Shown here one piece after another: positions 8,785 through 22,467 of a stretch of DNA of 64,000 nucleotides; position 1 is the stretch's first letter; each line of letters opens with the position of its first letter. The notes beneath the pieces were generated by a model that was not told where the DNA came from, did not search any database, and saw only the letters and a list, made by a program, of their open reading frames with translations. Origin of the DNA: Aphelocoma coerulescens (lineage: Eukaryota; Chordata; Aves; Passeriformes; Corvidae); contig NW_027183623.1 in assembly GCF_041296385.1 (NCBI RefSeq), forward strand, positions 1 to 64,000, in the 5' to 3' direction. Both the position numbers and the translations under genes were made by a program.

Positions 8785-11052
8785 TTCTGTGGTGTCACAG
8801 TGGAGGCAGGGTTGCATCAGGTTCCATAGCATCAGCACGGTCTCCAGGGCTCCCAGAGGTTCTGTGGTGTCACAGAGGAGGCAGGGTTGCATCAGGTTCC
8901 ATAGCATCACCACAGTCTCCAGGGCTCCCTGAGCTTCTGTGGTGTCACAGTGGAGGCAGGGTTGCATCAGGTTCCATAGCATCAGCACGGTCTCCAGGGC
9001 TCCCAGAGGTTCTGTGGTGTCACAGAGGAGGCAGGGTTGCATCAGGTTCCATAGCATCACCACGGTCTCCAGGGCTCCAAGAGCTTCTGTGGTGTCACAG
9101 AGGAGGCAGGGTTGCATCAGGTTCAATAGCATCAGCACGGTCTCCAGGGCTCCCCTGAGCTTCTGTGGTGGTGTCACAGAGGAGCCAGGCTTCCTTGTAG
9201 TTCCCCAGCATCACAAAGGCTCTCCTGGGAGCCACGGGTCACAAAGCACCGTGGGCTCTGTGCAGCCCCGCTGTGTCACAATGGCCGCTGGCTTCCACGA
9301 GCCCCCGCAGTGTCCCAGTGGGCCCCGTGGCTTTAGGAGTGGGTGGCTGGGAGTTGGTGCCAGCGGCTGGGGGAGCAGCAGCAGGGACTGTGTGTGGACA
9401 GTGCCATGGCCACTTGTGTGGCCACTGGTGTCTCTGTGCCAGGCACAGCCGTGGTGTGTAACACCGGCTCTGGGTCCTTTGGCTGTGCAGGTGGCAGTCA
9501 CGGCCTGGAGCAGGGCTGCTCCCGGGGGACAGCCTGGGGCAGGAGGCTGCTGGAGATTCATTCCCCACACTCCTTGTCATGAGGTGCTCAGAGTGATTGG
9601 AAAGGCTGTTGGCAGCAGGCAGTTCTCTGGGTTCAAGCTGTGGAGCTGTCAGCGGGAATGCAAAGGCCAAGCTGGTGAGCCTTTTGTCCTGGTGCCTTTA
9701 GTGTGTGAGCAGTCCCTGGTGCCGTTGTCTTTGGATCCTGAGTGTGGGAGAGGCAAGGCTTAGGATGGTGCGTAGAGCTGAGAAGGAAAGTGCCGAGAGC
9801 AGCATGTGTGCTGCTGCTTTGAGGGGTGCAGTTGAAGTTGTAGGCAGCAAGAGCTTTCTCAGCTGGCCCTTTTGTGAGCTCTGCTTTTGCCAGATGACTT
9901 CCATCTTACCCTCTTACCATCTTAGCCTCTCATTTTTGCATATCCCAAACCCCCTTCCAAACATCCAGCAGCTGCTTGTAAAGAAGAAGTCCTAGAACAA
10001 AAAGCCAGTGCTGCCTTTCATAGCCCCTTTGCTGTCTATGAAGTAGAGGAAAGAAGCTAGTGAGACGCACTTTCTTTCTCAACTCCATAGAGCGCATCCT
10101 TCTCTCAAGGTGGCAGAGTCCTTGGCGGAAGTGAAGCATCTGCAGCTGCAGTTCAGACTGAGAGATGTGCCAGGACAGGAAACATTTGCTGACCTTCCCT
10201 GTTCCCTGTGCAACATGATTCTCGCATCCCAGTCACTTTCACATACCTTCGGTATCCCTGAGTCCAAGCAGCTAAAGCTCACAGAGACAGAAGTGTCAGG
10301 AAGGAAAACGTTCCAAAAGCACCCCCTTCTCTTATCAGCATATAAATTGTGCACAACAGGCTGCGGCACCGAACCTTCCTTCTCAGATAGACATGCCATC
10401 ACACTTTTCACTCTTGCAGCTCGGTTGAAAAGCTCCAGCAGCTGCTCCCGCAATAGCAAAAGGTTCTAGAAGTGAAAGCCAGTTTGGGGCTGCACCTTCT
10501 CCTTGCCGCATGTAAGCCACACCAAACTCCCTGATGCACTCTGTCCTCCCCTTCTCAAAGGAGTAGACGGTGGCATCAGGACACACCTGTGTCCCAGCAG
10601 CTGGGTGCCCAGCCGGGAGCAGGAGCAGGGCTGGGGCTGCTCCCAAAGTTGCCCCGCCCCAATGCCAGAGCCGGACATATGCTGAGGGGGGGCTGGATCA
10701 GGCTTTATTGTCCAGCTGCATGCCAGGAGTGAGCACAAAATCTACCTGCATTCTCTGCAGCATGCCATCCTGGAGCAGAGCCATTGCCAAAGGAAGCCGT
10801 GAGCCCGTGCCAAGCCAGTGCCGGAGTGGGATCCTAGCAGCACCTGTGGAAGCCGGGAGAGAGGAGCCCACCTGGAGCAGGTTCGTGCAGGATTAATCAT
10901 CCCGTGGCTTCCCACCAGGGTCCTGTTGCTTCCAAAAGGCCCCACAGTGTCACTGTGGCCCCTCGGTTCCACCAGGTTCCATAGCGTCACTGTGGTGCCC
11001 AGGGTTCCGTCAGCTCCGCCAGCATCCCCACGGTCTGCAGAGCTCCCCGAGC
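8785..11052. repeat. Macrosatellite unit U4 (2,268 bp, type a)
   Basis: Minisatellite 8785-9160 is type a (1Sg-pRa-eSg-pRc-qRg). A at 9804, the rare state linked to type a; C before U5. Confidence 0.97.
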
Positions 11053-13320
11053 TTCTGTGGTGTCACAGTGGAGGCAGGGTTGCATCAGGTTCCATAGCAT
11101 CAGCACGGTCTCCAGGGCTCCCAGAGGTTCTGTGGTGTCACAGTGGAGGCAGGGTTGCATCAGGTTCCATAGCATCACCACAGTCTCCAGGGCTCCCTGA
11201 GCTTCTGTGGTGTCACAGTGGAGGCAGGGTTGCATCAGGTTCCATAGCATCAGCACGGTCTCCAGGGCTCCCAGAGGTTCTGTGGTGTCACAGAGGAGGC
11301 AGGGTTGCATCAGGTTCCATAGCATCACCACGGTCTCCAGGGCTCCCAGAGGTTCTGTGGTGTCACAGAGGAGGCAGGGTTGCATCAGGTTCAATAGCAT
11401 CAGCACGGTCTCCAGGGCTCCCCTGAGCTTCTGTGGTGGTGTCACAGAGGAGCCAGGCTTCCTTGTAGTTCCCCAGCATCACAAAGGCTCTCCTGGGAGC
11501 CACGGGTCACAAAGCACCGTGGGCTCTGTGCAGCCCCGCTGTGTCACAATGGCCGCTGGCTTCCACGAGCCCCCGCAGTGTCCCAGTGGGCCCCGTGGCT
11601 TTAGGAGTGGGTGGCTGGGAGTTGGTGCCAGCGGCTGGGGGAGCAGCAGCAGGGACTGTGTGTGGACAGTGCCATGGCCACTTGTGTGGCCACTGGTGTC
11701 TCTGTGCCAGGCACAGCCGTGGTGTGTAACACCGGCTCTGGGTCCTTTGGCTGTGCAGGTGGCAGTCACGGCCTGGAGCAGGGCTGCTCCCGGGGGACAG
11801 CCTGGGGCAGGAGGCTGCTGGAGATTCATTCCCCACACTCCTTGTCATGAGGTGCTCAGAGTGATTGGAAAGGCTGTTGGCAGCAGGCAGTTCTCTGGGT
11901 TCAAGCTGTGGAGCTGTCAGCGGGAATGCAAAGGCCAAGCTGGTGAGCCTTTTGTCCTGGTGCCTTTAGTGTGTGAGCAGTCCCTGGTGCCGTTGTCTTT
12001 GGATCCTGAGTGTGGGAGAGGCAAGGCTTAGGATGGTGCGTAGAGCTGAGAAGGAAAGTGCCGAGAGCAGCGTGTGTGCTGCTGCTTTGAGGGGTGCAGT
12101 TGAAGTTGTAGGCAGCAAGAGCTTTCTCAGCTGGCCCTTTTGTGAGCTCTGCTTTTGCCAGATGACTTCCATCTTACCCTCTTACCATCTTAGCCTCTCA
12201 TTTTTGCATATCCCAAACCCCCTTCCAAACATCCAGCAGCTGCTTGTAAAGAAGAAGTCCTAGAACAAAAAGCCAGTGCTGCCTTTCATAGCCCCTTTGC
12301 TGTCTATGAAGTAGAGGAAAGAAGCTAGTGAGACGCACTTTCTTTCTCAACTCCATAGAGCGCATCCTTCTCTCAAGGTGGCAGAGTCCTTGGCGGAAGT
12401 GAAGCATCTGCAGCTGCAGTTCAGACTGAGAGATGTGCCAGGACAGGAAACATTTGCTGACCTTCCCTGTTCCCTGTGCAACATGATTCTCGCATCCCAG
12501 TCACTTTCACATACCTTCGGTATCCCTGAGTCCAAGCAGCTAAAGCTCACAGAGACAGAAGTGTCAGGAAGGAAAACGTTCCAAAAGCACCCCCTTCTCT
12601 TATCAGCATATAAATTGTGCACAACAGGCTGCGGCACCGAACCTTCCTTCTCAGATAGACATGCCATCACACTTTTCACTCTTGCAGCTCGGTTGAAAAG
12701 CTCCAGCAGCTGCTCCCGCAATAGCAAAAGGTTCTAGAAGTGAAAGCCAGTTTGGGGCTGCACCTTCTCCTTGCCGCATGTAAGCCACACCAAACTCCCT
12801 GATGCACTCTGTCCTCCCCTTCTCAAAGGAGTAGACGGTGGCATCAGGACACACCTGTGTCCCAGCAGCTGGGTGCCCAGCCGGGAGCAGGAGCAGGGCT
12901 GGGGCTGCTCCCAAAGTTGCCCCGCCCCAATGCCAGAGCCGGACATATGCTGAGGGGGGGCTGGATCAGGCTTTATTGTCCAGCTGCATGCCAGGAGTGA
13001 GCACAAAATCTACCTGCATTCTCTGCAGCATGCCATCCTGGAGCAGAGCCATTGCCAAAGGAAGCCGTGAGCCCGTGCCAAGCCAGTGCCGGAGTGGGAT
13101 CCTAGCAGCACCTGTGGAAGCCGGGAGAGAGGAGCCCACCTGGAGCAGGTTCGTGCAGGATTAATCATCCCGTGGCTTCCCACCAGGGTCCTGTTGCTTC
13201 CAAAAGGCCCCACAGTGTCACTGTGGCCCCTCGGTTCCACCAGGTTCCATAGCGTCACTGTGGTGCCCAGGGTTCCGTCAGCTTCGCCAGCATCCCCACG
13301 GTCTGCAGAGCTCCCCGAGC
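11053..13320. repeat. Macrosatellite unit U5 (2,268 bp, type b)
   Basis: Minisatellite 11053-11428 is type b. G at the A/G site; T before U6. The T state here and in U16, but C in U27, helps place the crossover that made the 11-unit duplication. Confidence 0.97.
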
Positions 13321-15588
13321 TTCTGTGGTGTCACAGTGGAGGCAGGGTTGCATCAGGTTCCATAGCATCAGCACGGTCTCCAGGGCTCCCAGAGGTTCTG
13401 TGGTGTCACAGAGGAGGCAGGGTTGCATCAGGTTCCATAGCATCACCACAGTCTCCAGGGCTCCCTGAGCTTCTGTGGTGTCACAGTGGAGGCAGGGTTG
13501 CATCAGGTTCCATAGCATCAGCACGGTCTCCAGGGCTCCCAGAGGTTCTGTGGTGTCACAGAGGAGGCAGGGTTGCATCAGGTTCCATAGCATCACCACG
13601 GTCTCCAGGGCTCCAAGAGCTTCTGTGGTGTCACAGAGGAGGCAGGGTTGCATCAGGTTCAATAGCATCAGCACGGTCTCCAGGGCTCCCCTGAGCTTCT
13701 GTGGTGGTGTCACAGAGGAGCCAGGCTTCCTTGTAGTTCCCCAGCATCACAAAGGCTCTCCTGGGAGCCACGGGTCACAAAGCACCGTGGGCTCTGTGCA
13801 GCCCCGCTGTGTCACAATGGCCGCTGGCTTCCACGAGCCCCCGCAGTGTCCCAGTGGGCCCCGTGGCTTTAGGAGTGGGTGGCTGGGAGTTGGTGCCAGC
13901 GGCTGGGGGAGCAGCAGCAGGGACTGTGTGTGGACAGTGCCATGGCCACTTGTGTGGCCACTGGTGTCTCTGTGCCAGGCACAGCCGTGGTGTGTAACAC
14001 CGGCTCTGGGTCCTTTGGCTGTGCAGGTGGCAGTCACGGCCTGGAGCAGGGCTGCTCCCGGGGGACAGCCTGGGGCAGGAGGCTGCTGGAGATTCATTCC
14101 CCACACTCCTTGTCATGAGGTGCTCAGAGTGATTGGAAAGGCTGTTGGCAGCAGGCAGTTCTCTGGGTTCAAGCTGTGGAGCTGTCAGCGGGAATGCAAA
14201 GGCCAAGCTGGTGAGCCTTTTGTCCTGGTGCCTTTAGTGTGTGAGCAGTCCCTGGTGCCGTTGTCTTTGGATCCTGAGTGTGGGAGAGGCAAGGCTTAGG
14301 ATGGTGCGTAGAGCTGAGAAGGAAAGTGCCGAGAGCAGCATGTGTGCTGCTGCTTTGAGGGGTGCAGTTGAAGTTGTAGGCAGCAAGAGCTTTCTCAGCT
14401 GGCCCTTTTGTGAGCTCTGCTTTTGCCAGATGACTTCCATCTTACCCTCTTACCATCTTAGCCTCTCATTTTTGCATATCCCAAACCCCCTTCCAAACAT
14501 CCAGCAGCTGCTTGTAAAGAAGAAGTCCTAGAACAAAAAGCCAGTGCTGCCTTTCATAGCCCCTTTGCTGTCTATGAAGTAGAGGAAAGAAGCTAGTGAG
14601 ACGCACTTTCTTTCTCAACTCCATAGAGCGCATCCTTCTCTCAAGGTGGCAGAGTCCTTGGCGGAAGTGAAGCATCTGCAGCTGCAGTTCAGACTGAGAG
14701 ATGTGCCAGGACAGGAAACATTTGCTGACCTTCCCTGTTCCCTGTGCAACATGATTCTCGCATCCCAGTCACTTTCACATACCTTCGGTATCCCTGAGTC
14801 CAAGCAGCTAAAGCTCACAGAGACAGAAGTGTCAGGAAGGAAAACGTTCCAAAAGCACCCCCTTCTCTTATCAGCATATAAATTGTGCACAACAGGCTGC
14901 GGCACCGAACCTTCCTTCTCAGATAGACATGCCATCACACTTTTCACTCTTGCAGCTCGGTTGAAAAGCTCCAGCAGCTGCTCCCGCAATAGCAAAAGGT
15001 TCTAGAAGTGAAAGCCAGTTTGGGGCTGCACCTTCTCCTTGCCGCATGTAAGCCACACCAAACTCCCTGATGCACTCTGTCCTCCCCTTCTCAAAGGAGT
15101 AGACGGTGGCATCAGGACACACCTGTGTCCCAGCAGCTGGGTGCCCAGCCGGGAGCAGGAGCAGGGCTGGGGCTGCTCCCAAAGTTGCCCCGCCCCAATG
15201 CCAGAGCCGGACATATGCTGAGGGGGGGCTGGATCAGGCTTTATTGTCCAGCTGCATGCCAGGAGTGAGCACAAAATCTACCTGCATTCTCTGCAGCATG
15301 CCATCCTGGAGCAGAGCCATTGCCAAAGGAAGCCGTGAGCCCGTGCCAAGCCAGTGCCGGAGTGGGATCCTAGCAGCACCTGTGGAAGCCGGGAGAGAGG
15401 AGCCCACCTGGAGCAGGTTCGTGCAGGATTAATCATCCCGTGGCTTCCCACCAGGGTCCTGTTGCTTCCAAAAGGCCCCACAGTGTCACTGTGGCCCCTC
15501 GGTTCCACCAGGTTCCATAGCGTCACTGTGGTGCCCAGGGTTCCGTCAGCTTCGCCAGCATCCCCACGGTCTGCAGAGCTCCCCGAGC
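13321..15588. repeat. Macrosatellite unit U6 (2,268 bp, type a; block position 1)
   Basis: Minisatellite 13321-13696 is type a; A at 14340; T before U7. Matches U17 in every marker I checked. Confidence 0.97.
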
Positions 15589-16039
15589 TTCTGTGGTGTC
15601 ACAGTGGAGGCAGGGTTGCATCAGGTTCCATAGCATCAGCACGGTCTCCAGGGCTCCCAGAGGTTCTGTGGTGTCACAGAGGAGGCAGGGTTGCATCAGG
15701 TTCCATAGCATCACCACAGTCTCCAGGGCTCCCTGAGCTTCTGTGGTGTCACAGTGGAGGCAGGGTTGCATCAGGTTCCATAGCATCAGCACGGTCTCCA
15801 GGGCTCCCAGAGGTTCTGTGGTGTCACAGAGGAGGCAGGGTTGCATCAGGTTCCATAGCATCACCACGGTCTCCAGGGCTCCCAGAGGTTCTGTGGTGTC
15901 ACAGAGGAGGCAGGGTTGCATCAGGTTCCATAGCATCACCACGGTCTCCAGGGCTCCAAGAGCTTCTGTGGTGTCACAGAGGAGGCAGGGTTGCATCAGG
16001 TTCAATAGCATCAGCACGGTCTCCAGGGCTCCCCTGAGC
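15589..16039. repeat. Six-copy minisatellite of U7
   Basis: The only six-copy array in the window. The two adjacent pRc copies are alike, so the extra 75 bp is best explained as duplication of the fourth copy. This accounts for the whole 75-bp excess of U7. Confidence 0.95.
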
Positions 16040-17931
16040 TTCTGTGGTGGTGTCACAGAGGAGCCAGGCTTCCTTGTAGTTCCCCAGCATCACAAAGGCT
16101 CTCCTGGGAGCCACGGGTCACAAAGCACCGTGGGCTCTGTGCAGCCCCGCTGTGTCACAATGGCCGCTGGCTTCCACGAGCCCCCGCAGTGTCCCAGTGG
16201 GCCCCGTGGCTTTAGGAGTGGGTGGCTGGGAGTTGGTGCCAGCGGCTGGGGGAGCAGCAGCAGGGACTGTGTGTGGACAGTGCCATGGCCACTTGTGTGG
16301 CCACTGGTGTCTCTGTGCCAGGCACAGCCGTGGTGTGTAACACCGGCTCTGGGTCCTTTGGCTGTGCAGGTGGCAGTCACGGCCTGGAGCAGGGCTGCTC
16401 CCGGGGGACAGCCTGGGGCAGGAGGCTGCTGGAGATTCATTCCCCACACTCCTTGTCATGAGGTGCTCAGAGTGATTGGAAAGGCTGTTGGCAGCAGGCA
16501 GTTCTCTGGGTTCAAGCTGTGGAGCTGTCAGCGGGAATGCAAAGGCCAAGCTGGTGAGCCTTTTGTCCTGGTGCCTTTAGTGTGTGAGCAGTCCCTGGTG
16601 CCGTTGTCTTTGGATCCTGAGTGTGGGAGAGGCAAGGCTTAGGATGGTGCGTAGAGCTGAGAAGGAAAGTGCCGAGAGCAGCGTGTGTGCTGCTGCTTTG
16701 AGGGGTGCAGTTGAAGTTGTAGGCAGCAAGAGCTTTCTCAGCTGGCCCTTTTGTGAGCTCTGCTTTTGCCAGATGACTTCCATCTTACCCTCTTACCATC
16801 TTAGCCTCTCATTTTTGCATATCCCAAACCCCCTTCCAAACATCCAGCAGCTGCTTGTAAAGAAGAAGTCCTAGAACAAAAAGCCAGTGCTGCCTTTCAT
16901 AGCCCCTTTGCTGTCTATGAAGTAGAGGAAAGAAGCTAGTGAGACGCACTTTCTTTCTCAACTCCATAGAGCGCATCCTTCTCTCAAGGTGGCAGAGTCC
17001 TTGGCGGAAGTGAAGCATCTGCAGCTGCAGTTCAGACTGAGAGATGTGCCAGGACAGGAAACATTTGCTGACCTTCCCTGTTCCCTGTGCAACATGATTC
17101 TCGCATCCCAGTCACTTTCACATACCTTCGGTATCCCTGAGTCCAAGCAGCTAAAGCTCACAGAGACAGAAGTGTCAGGAAGGAAAACGTTCCAAAAGCA
17201 CCCCCTTCTCTTATCAGCATATAAATTGTGCACAACAGGCTGCGGCACCGAACCTTCCTTCTCAGATAGACATGCCATCACACTTTTCACTCTTGCAGCT
17301 CGGTTGAAAAGCTCCAGCAGCTGCTCCCGCAATAGCAAAAGGTTCTAGAAGTGAAAGCCAGTTTGGGGCTGCACCTTCTCCTTGCCGCATGTAAGCCACA
17401 CCAAACTCCCTGATGCACTCTGTCCTCCCCTTCTCAAAGGAGTAGACGGTGGCATCAGGACACACCTGTGTCCCAGCAGCTGGGTGCCCAGCCGGGAGCA
17501 GGAGCAGGGCTGGGGCTGCTCCCAAAGTTGCCCCGCCCCAATGCCAGAGCCGGACATATGCTGAGGGGGGGCTGGATCAGGCTTTATTGTCCAGCTGCAT
17601 GCCAGGAGTGAGCACAAAATCTACCTGCATTCTCTGCAGCATGCCATCCTGGAGCAGAGCCATTGCCAAAGGAAGCCGTGAGCCCGTGCCAAGCCAGTGC
17701 TGGAGTGGGATCCTAGCAGCACCTGTGGAAGCCGGGAGAGAGGAGCCCACCTGGAGCAGGTTCGTGCAGGATTAATCATCCCGTGGCTTCCCACCAGGGT
17801 CCTGTTGCTTCCAAAAGGCCCCACAGTGTCACTGTGGCCCCTCGGTTCCACCAGGTTCCATAGCGTCACTGTGGTGCCCAGGGTTCCGTCAGCTTCGCCA
17901 GCATCCCCACGGTCTGCAGAGCTCCCCGAGC
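15589..17931. repeat. Macrosatellite unit U7 (2,343 bp, six minisatellite copies)
   Basis: The longest unit in the window. Minisatellite 15589-16039 is 1Sg-pRa-eSg-pRc-pRc-qRg: type a with the fourth copy doubled. G at the A/G site, unlike true type a units. T at 17701 replaces C in 'gtgccgg', a CpG transition shared only with U18 (42574). U18 is the same unit less 75 bp. Confidence 0.97.
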
Positions 17932-20199
17932 TTCTGTGGTGTCACAGTGGAGGCAGGGTTGCATCAGGTTCCATAGCATCAGCACGGTCTCCAGAGCTCC
18001 CAGAGGTTCTGTGGTGTCACAGTGGAGGCAGGGTTGCATCAGGTTCCATAGCATCACCACAGTCTCCAGGGCTCCCTGAGCTTCTGTGGTGTCACAGTGG
18101 AGGCAGGGTTGCATCAGGTTCCATAGCATCAGCACGGTCTCCAGGGCTCCCAGAGGTTCTGTGGTGTCACAGAGGAGGCAGGGTTGCATCAGGTTCCATA
18201 GCATCAGCACGGTCTCCAGGGCTCCCAGAGGTTCTGTGGTGTCACAGAGGAGGCAGGGTTGCATCAGGTTCAATAGCATCAGCACGGTCTCCAGGGCTCC
18301 CCTGAGCTTCTGTGGTGGTGTCACAGAGGAGCCAGGCTTCCTTGTAGTTCCCCAGCATCACAAAGGCTCTCCTGGGAGCCACGGGTCACAAAGCACCGTG
18401 GGCTCTGTGCAGCCCCGCTGTGTCACAATGGCCGCTGGCTTCCACGAGCCCCCGCAGTGTCCCAGTGGGCCCCGTGGCTTTAGGAGTGGGTGGCTGGGAG
18501 TTGGTGCCAGCGGCTGGGGGAGCAGCAGCAGGGACTGTGTGTGGACAGTGCCATGGCCACTTGTGTGGCCACTGGTGTCTCTGTGCCAGGCACAGCCGTG
18601 GTGTGTAACACCGGCTCTGGGTCCTTTGGCTGTGCAGGTGGCAGTCACGGCCTGGAGCAGGGCTGCTCCCGGGGGACAGCCTGGGGCAGGAGGCTGCTGG
18701 AGATTCATTCCCCACACTCCTTGTCATGAGGTGCTCAGAGTGATTGGAAAGGCTGTTGGCAGCAGGCAGTTCTCTGGGTTCAAGCTGTGGAGCTGTCAGC
18801 GGGAATGCAAAGGCCAAGCTGGTGAGCCTTTTGTCCTGGTGCCTTTAGTGTGTGAGCAGTCCCTGGTGCCGTTGTCTTTGGATCCTGAGTGTGGGAGAGG
18901 CAAGGCTTAGGATGGTGCGTAGAGCTGAGAAGGAAAGTGCCGAGAGCAGCGTGTGTGCTGCTGCTTTGAGGGGTGCAGTTGAAGTTGTAGGCAGCAAGAG
19001 CTTTCTCAGCTGGCCCTTTTGTGAGCTCTGCTTTTGCCAGATGACTTCCATCTTACCCTCTTACCATCTTAGCCTCTCATTTTTGCATATCCCAAACCCC
19101 CTTCCAAACATCCAGCAGCTGCTTGTAAAGAAGAAGTCCTAGAACAAAAAGCCAGTGCTGCCTTTCATAGCCCCTTTGCTGTCTATGAAGTAGAGGAAAG
19201 AAGCTAGTGAAACGCACTTTCTTTCTCAACTCCATAGAGCGCATCCTTCTCTCAAGGTGGCAGAGTCCTTGGCGGAAGTGAAGCATCTGCAGCTGCAGTT
19301 CAGACTGAGAGATGTGCCAGGATAGGAAACATTTGCTGACCTTCCCTGTTCCCTGTGCAACATGATTCTCGCATCCCAGTCACTTTCACATACCTTCGGT
19401 ATCCCTGAGTCCAAGCAGCTAAAGCTCACAGAGACAGAAGTGTCAGGAAGGAAAACGTTCCAAAAGCACCCCCTTCTCTTATCAGCATATAAATTGTGCA
19501 CAACAGGCTGCGGCACCGAACCTTCCTTCTCAGATAGACATGCCATCACACTTTTCACTCTTGCAGCTCGGTTGAAAAGCTCCAGCAGCTGCTCCCGCAA
19601 TAGCAAAAGGTTCTAGAAGTGAAAGCCAGTTTGGGGCTGCACCTTCTCCTTGCCGCATGTAAGCCACACCAAACTCCCTGATGCACTCTGTCCTCCCCTT
19701 CTCAAAGGAGTAGACGGTGGCATCAGGACACACCTGTGTCCCAGCAGCTGGGTGCCCAGCCGGGAGCAGGAGCAGGGCTGGGGCTGCTCCCAAAGTTGCC
19801 CCGCCCCAATGCCAGAGCCGGACATATGCTGAGGGGGGGCTGGATCAGGCTTTATTGTCCAGCTGCATGCCAGGAGTGAGCACAAAATCTACCTGCATTC
19901 TCTGCAGCATGCCATCCTGGAGCAGAGCCATTGCCAAAGGAAGCCGTGAGCCCGTGCCAAGCCAGTGCCGGAGTGGGATCCTAGCAGCACCTGTGGAAGC
20001 CGGGAGAGAGGAGCCCACCTGGAGCAGGTTCGTGCAGGATTAATCATCCCGTGGCTTCCCACCAGGGTCCTGTTGCTTCCAAAAGGCCCCACAGTGTCAC
20101 TGTGGCCCCTCGGTTCCACCAGGTTCCATAGCGTCACTGTGGTGCCCAGGGTTCCGTCAGCTTCGCCAGCATCCCCACGGTCTGCAGAGCTCCCCGAGC
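17932..20199. repeat. Macrosatellite unit U8 (2,268 bp; block position 3)
   Basis: Minisatellite 17932-18307 is 1Sg-pSa-eSg-pRg-pRg, with A at 17995 ('ccagagctcc'). Two more rare bases, A at 19211 and T at 19323, occur only here and in U19. The T at 19323 creates an in-frame TAG in one plus-strand reading frame, which has no meaning if that frame is not a gene. Confidence 0.97.
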
Positions 20200-22467
20200 T
20201 TCTGTGGTGTCACAGTGGAGGCAGGGTTGCATCAGGTTCCATAGCATCAGCACGGTCTCCAGGGCTCCAAGAGGTTCTGTGGTGTCACAGTGGAGGCAGG
20301 GTTGCATCAGGTTCCATAGCATCACCACAGTCTCCAGGGCTCCCTGAGCTTCTGTGGTGTCACAGTGGAGGCAGGGTTGCATCAGGTTCCATAGCATCAG
20401 CACGGTCTCCAGGGCTCCCAGAGGTTCTGTGGTGTCACAGAGGAGGCAGGGTTGCATCAGGTTCCATAGCATCACCACGGTCTCCAGGGCTCCCAGAGGT
20501 TCTGTGGTGTCACAGAGGAGGCAGGGTTGCATCAGGTTCAATAGCATCAGCACGGTCTCCAGGGCTCCCCTGAGCTTCTGTGGTGGTGTCACAGAGGAGC
20601 CAGGCTTCCTTGTAGTTCCCCAGCATCACAAAGGCTCTCCTGGGAGCCACGGGTCACAAAGCACCGTGGGCTCTGTGCAGCCCCGCTGTGTCACAATGGC
20701 CGCTGGCTTCCACGAGCCCCCGCAGTGTCCCAGTGGGCCCCGTGGCTTTAGGAGTGGGTGGCTGGGAGTTGGTGCCAGCGGCTGGGGGAGCAGCAGCAGG
20801 GACTGTGTGTGGACAGTGCCATGGCCACTTGTGTGGCCACTGGTGTCTCTGTGCCAGGCACAGCCGTGGTGTGTAACACCGGCTCTGGGTCCTTTGGCTG
20901 TGCAGGTGGCAGTCACGGCCTGGAGCAGGGCTGCTCCCGGGGGACAGCCTGGGGCAGGAGGCTGCTGGAGATTCATTCCCCACACTCCTTGTCATGAGGT
21001 GCTCAGAGTGATTGGAAAGGCTGTTGGCAGCAGGCAGTTCTCTGGGTTCAAGCTGTGGAGCTGTCAGCGGGAATGCAAAGGCCAAGCTGGTGAGCCTTTT
21101 GTCCTGGTGCCTTTAGTGTGTGAGCAGTCCCTGGTGCCGTTGTCTTTGGATCCTGAGTGTGGGAGAGGCAAGGCTTAGGATGGTGCGTAGAGCTGAGAAG
21201 GAAAGTGCCGAGAGCAGCGTGTGTGCTGCTGCTTTGAGGGGTGCAGTTGAAGTTGTAGGCAGCAAGAGCTTTCTCAGCTGGCCCTTTTGTGAGCTCTGCT
21301 TTTGCCAGATGACTTCCATCTTACCCTCTTACCATCTTAGCCTCTCATTTTTGCATATCCCAAACCCCCTTCCAAACATCCAGCAGCTGCTTGTAAAGAA
21401 GAAGTCCTAGAACAAAAAGCCAGTGCTGCCTTTCATAGCCCCTTTGCTGTCTATGAAGTAGAGGAAAGAAGCTAGTGAGACGCACTTTCTTTCTCAACTC
21501 CATAGAGCGCATCCTTCTCTCAAGGTGGCAGAGTCCTTGGCGGAAGTGAAGCATCTGCAGCTGCAGTTCAGACTGAGAGATGTGCCAGGACAGGAAACAT
21601 TTGCTGACCTTCCCTGTTCCCTGTGCAACATGATTCTCGCATCCCAGTCACTTTCACATACCTTCGGTATCCCTGAGTCCAAGCAGCTAAAGCTCACAGA
21701 GACAGAAGTGTCAGGAAGGAAAACGTTCCAAAAGCACCCCCTTCTCTTATCAGCATATAAATTGTGCACAACAGGCTGCGGCACCGAACCTTCCTTCTCA
21801 GATAGACATGCCATCACACTTTTCACTCTTGCAGCTCGGTTGAAAAGCTCCAGCAGCTGCTCCCGCAATAGCAAAAGGTTCTAGAAGTGAAAGCCAGTTT
21901 GGGGCTGCACCTTCTCCTTGCCGCATGTAAGCCACACCAAACTCCCTGATGCACTCTGTCCTCCCCTTCTCAAAGGAGTAGACGGTGGCATCAGGACACA
22001 CCTGTGTCCCAGCAGCTGGGTGCCCAGCCGGGAGCAGGAGCAGGGCTGGGGCTGCTCCCAAAGTTGCCCCGCCCCAATGCCAGAGCCGGACATATGCTGA
22101 GGGGGGGCTGGATCAGGCTTTATTGTCCAGCTGCATGCCAGGAGTGAGCACAAAATCTACCTGCATTCTCTGCAGCATGCCATCCTGGAGCAGAGCCATT
22201 GCCAAAGGAAGCCGTGAGCCCGTGCCAAGCCAGTGCCGGAGTGGGATCCTCGCAGCACCTGTGGAAGCCGGGAGAGAGGAGCCCACCTGGAGCAGGTTCG
22301 TGCAGGATTAATCATCCCGTGGCTTCCCACCAGGGTCCTGTTGCTTCCAAAAGGCCCCACAGTGTCACTGTGGCCCCTCGGTTCCACCAGGTTCCATAGC
22401 GTCACTGTGGTGCCCAGGGTTCCGTCAGCTTCGCCAGCATCCCCACGGTCTGCAGAGCTCCCCGAGC
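20200..22467. repeat. Macrosatellite unit U9 (2,268 bp; block position 4)
   Basis: Minisatellite 20200-20575 is 1Sg-(aagagg)Sa-eSg-pRc-pRg; the unusual lead of copy 2 comes from A at 20269, shared with U20. C at 22251 ('cctcgcag' for 'cctagcag') is shared only with U20. U20 differs in its last copy lead (q in place of p). Confidence 0.97.

Noticed and set aside
19323..19323. Premature TAG in U8 (and at 44196 in U19) as a gene inactivation
   Set aside because: The frame it interrupts has no evidence of coding; the change is useful only as a marker linking U8 and U19.
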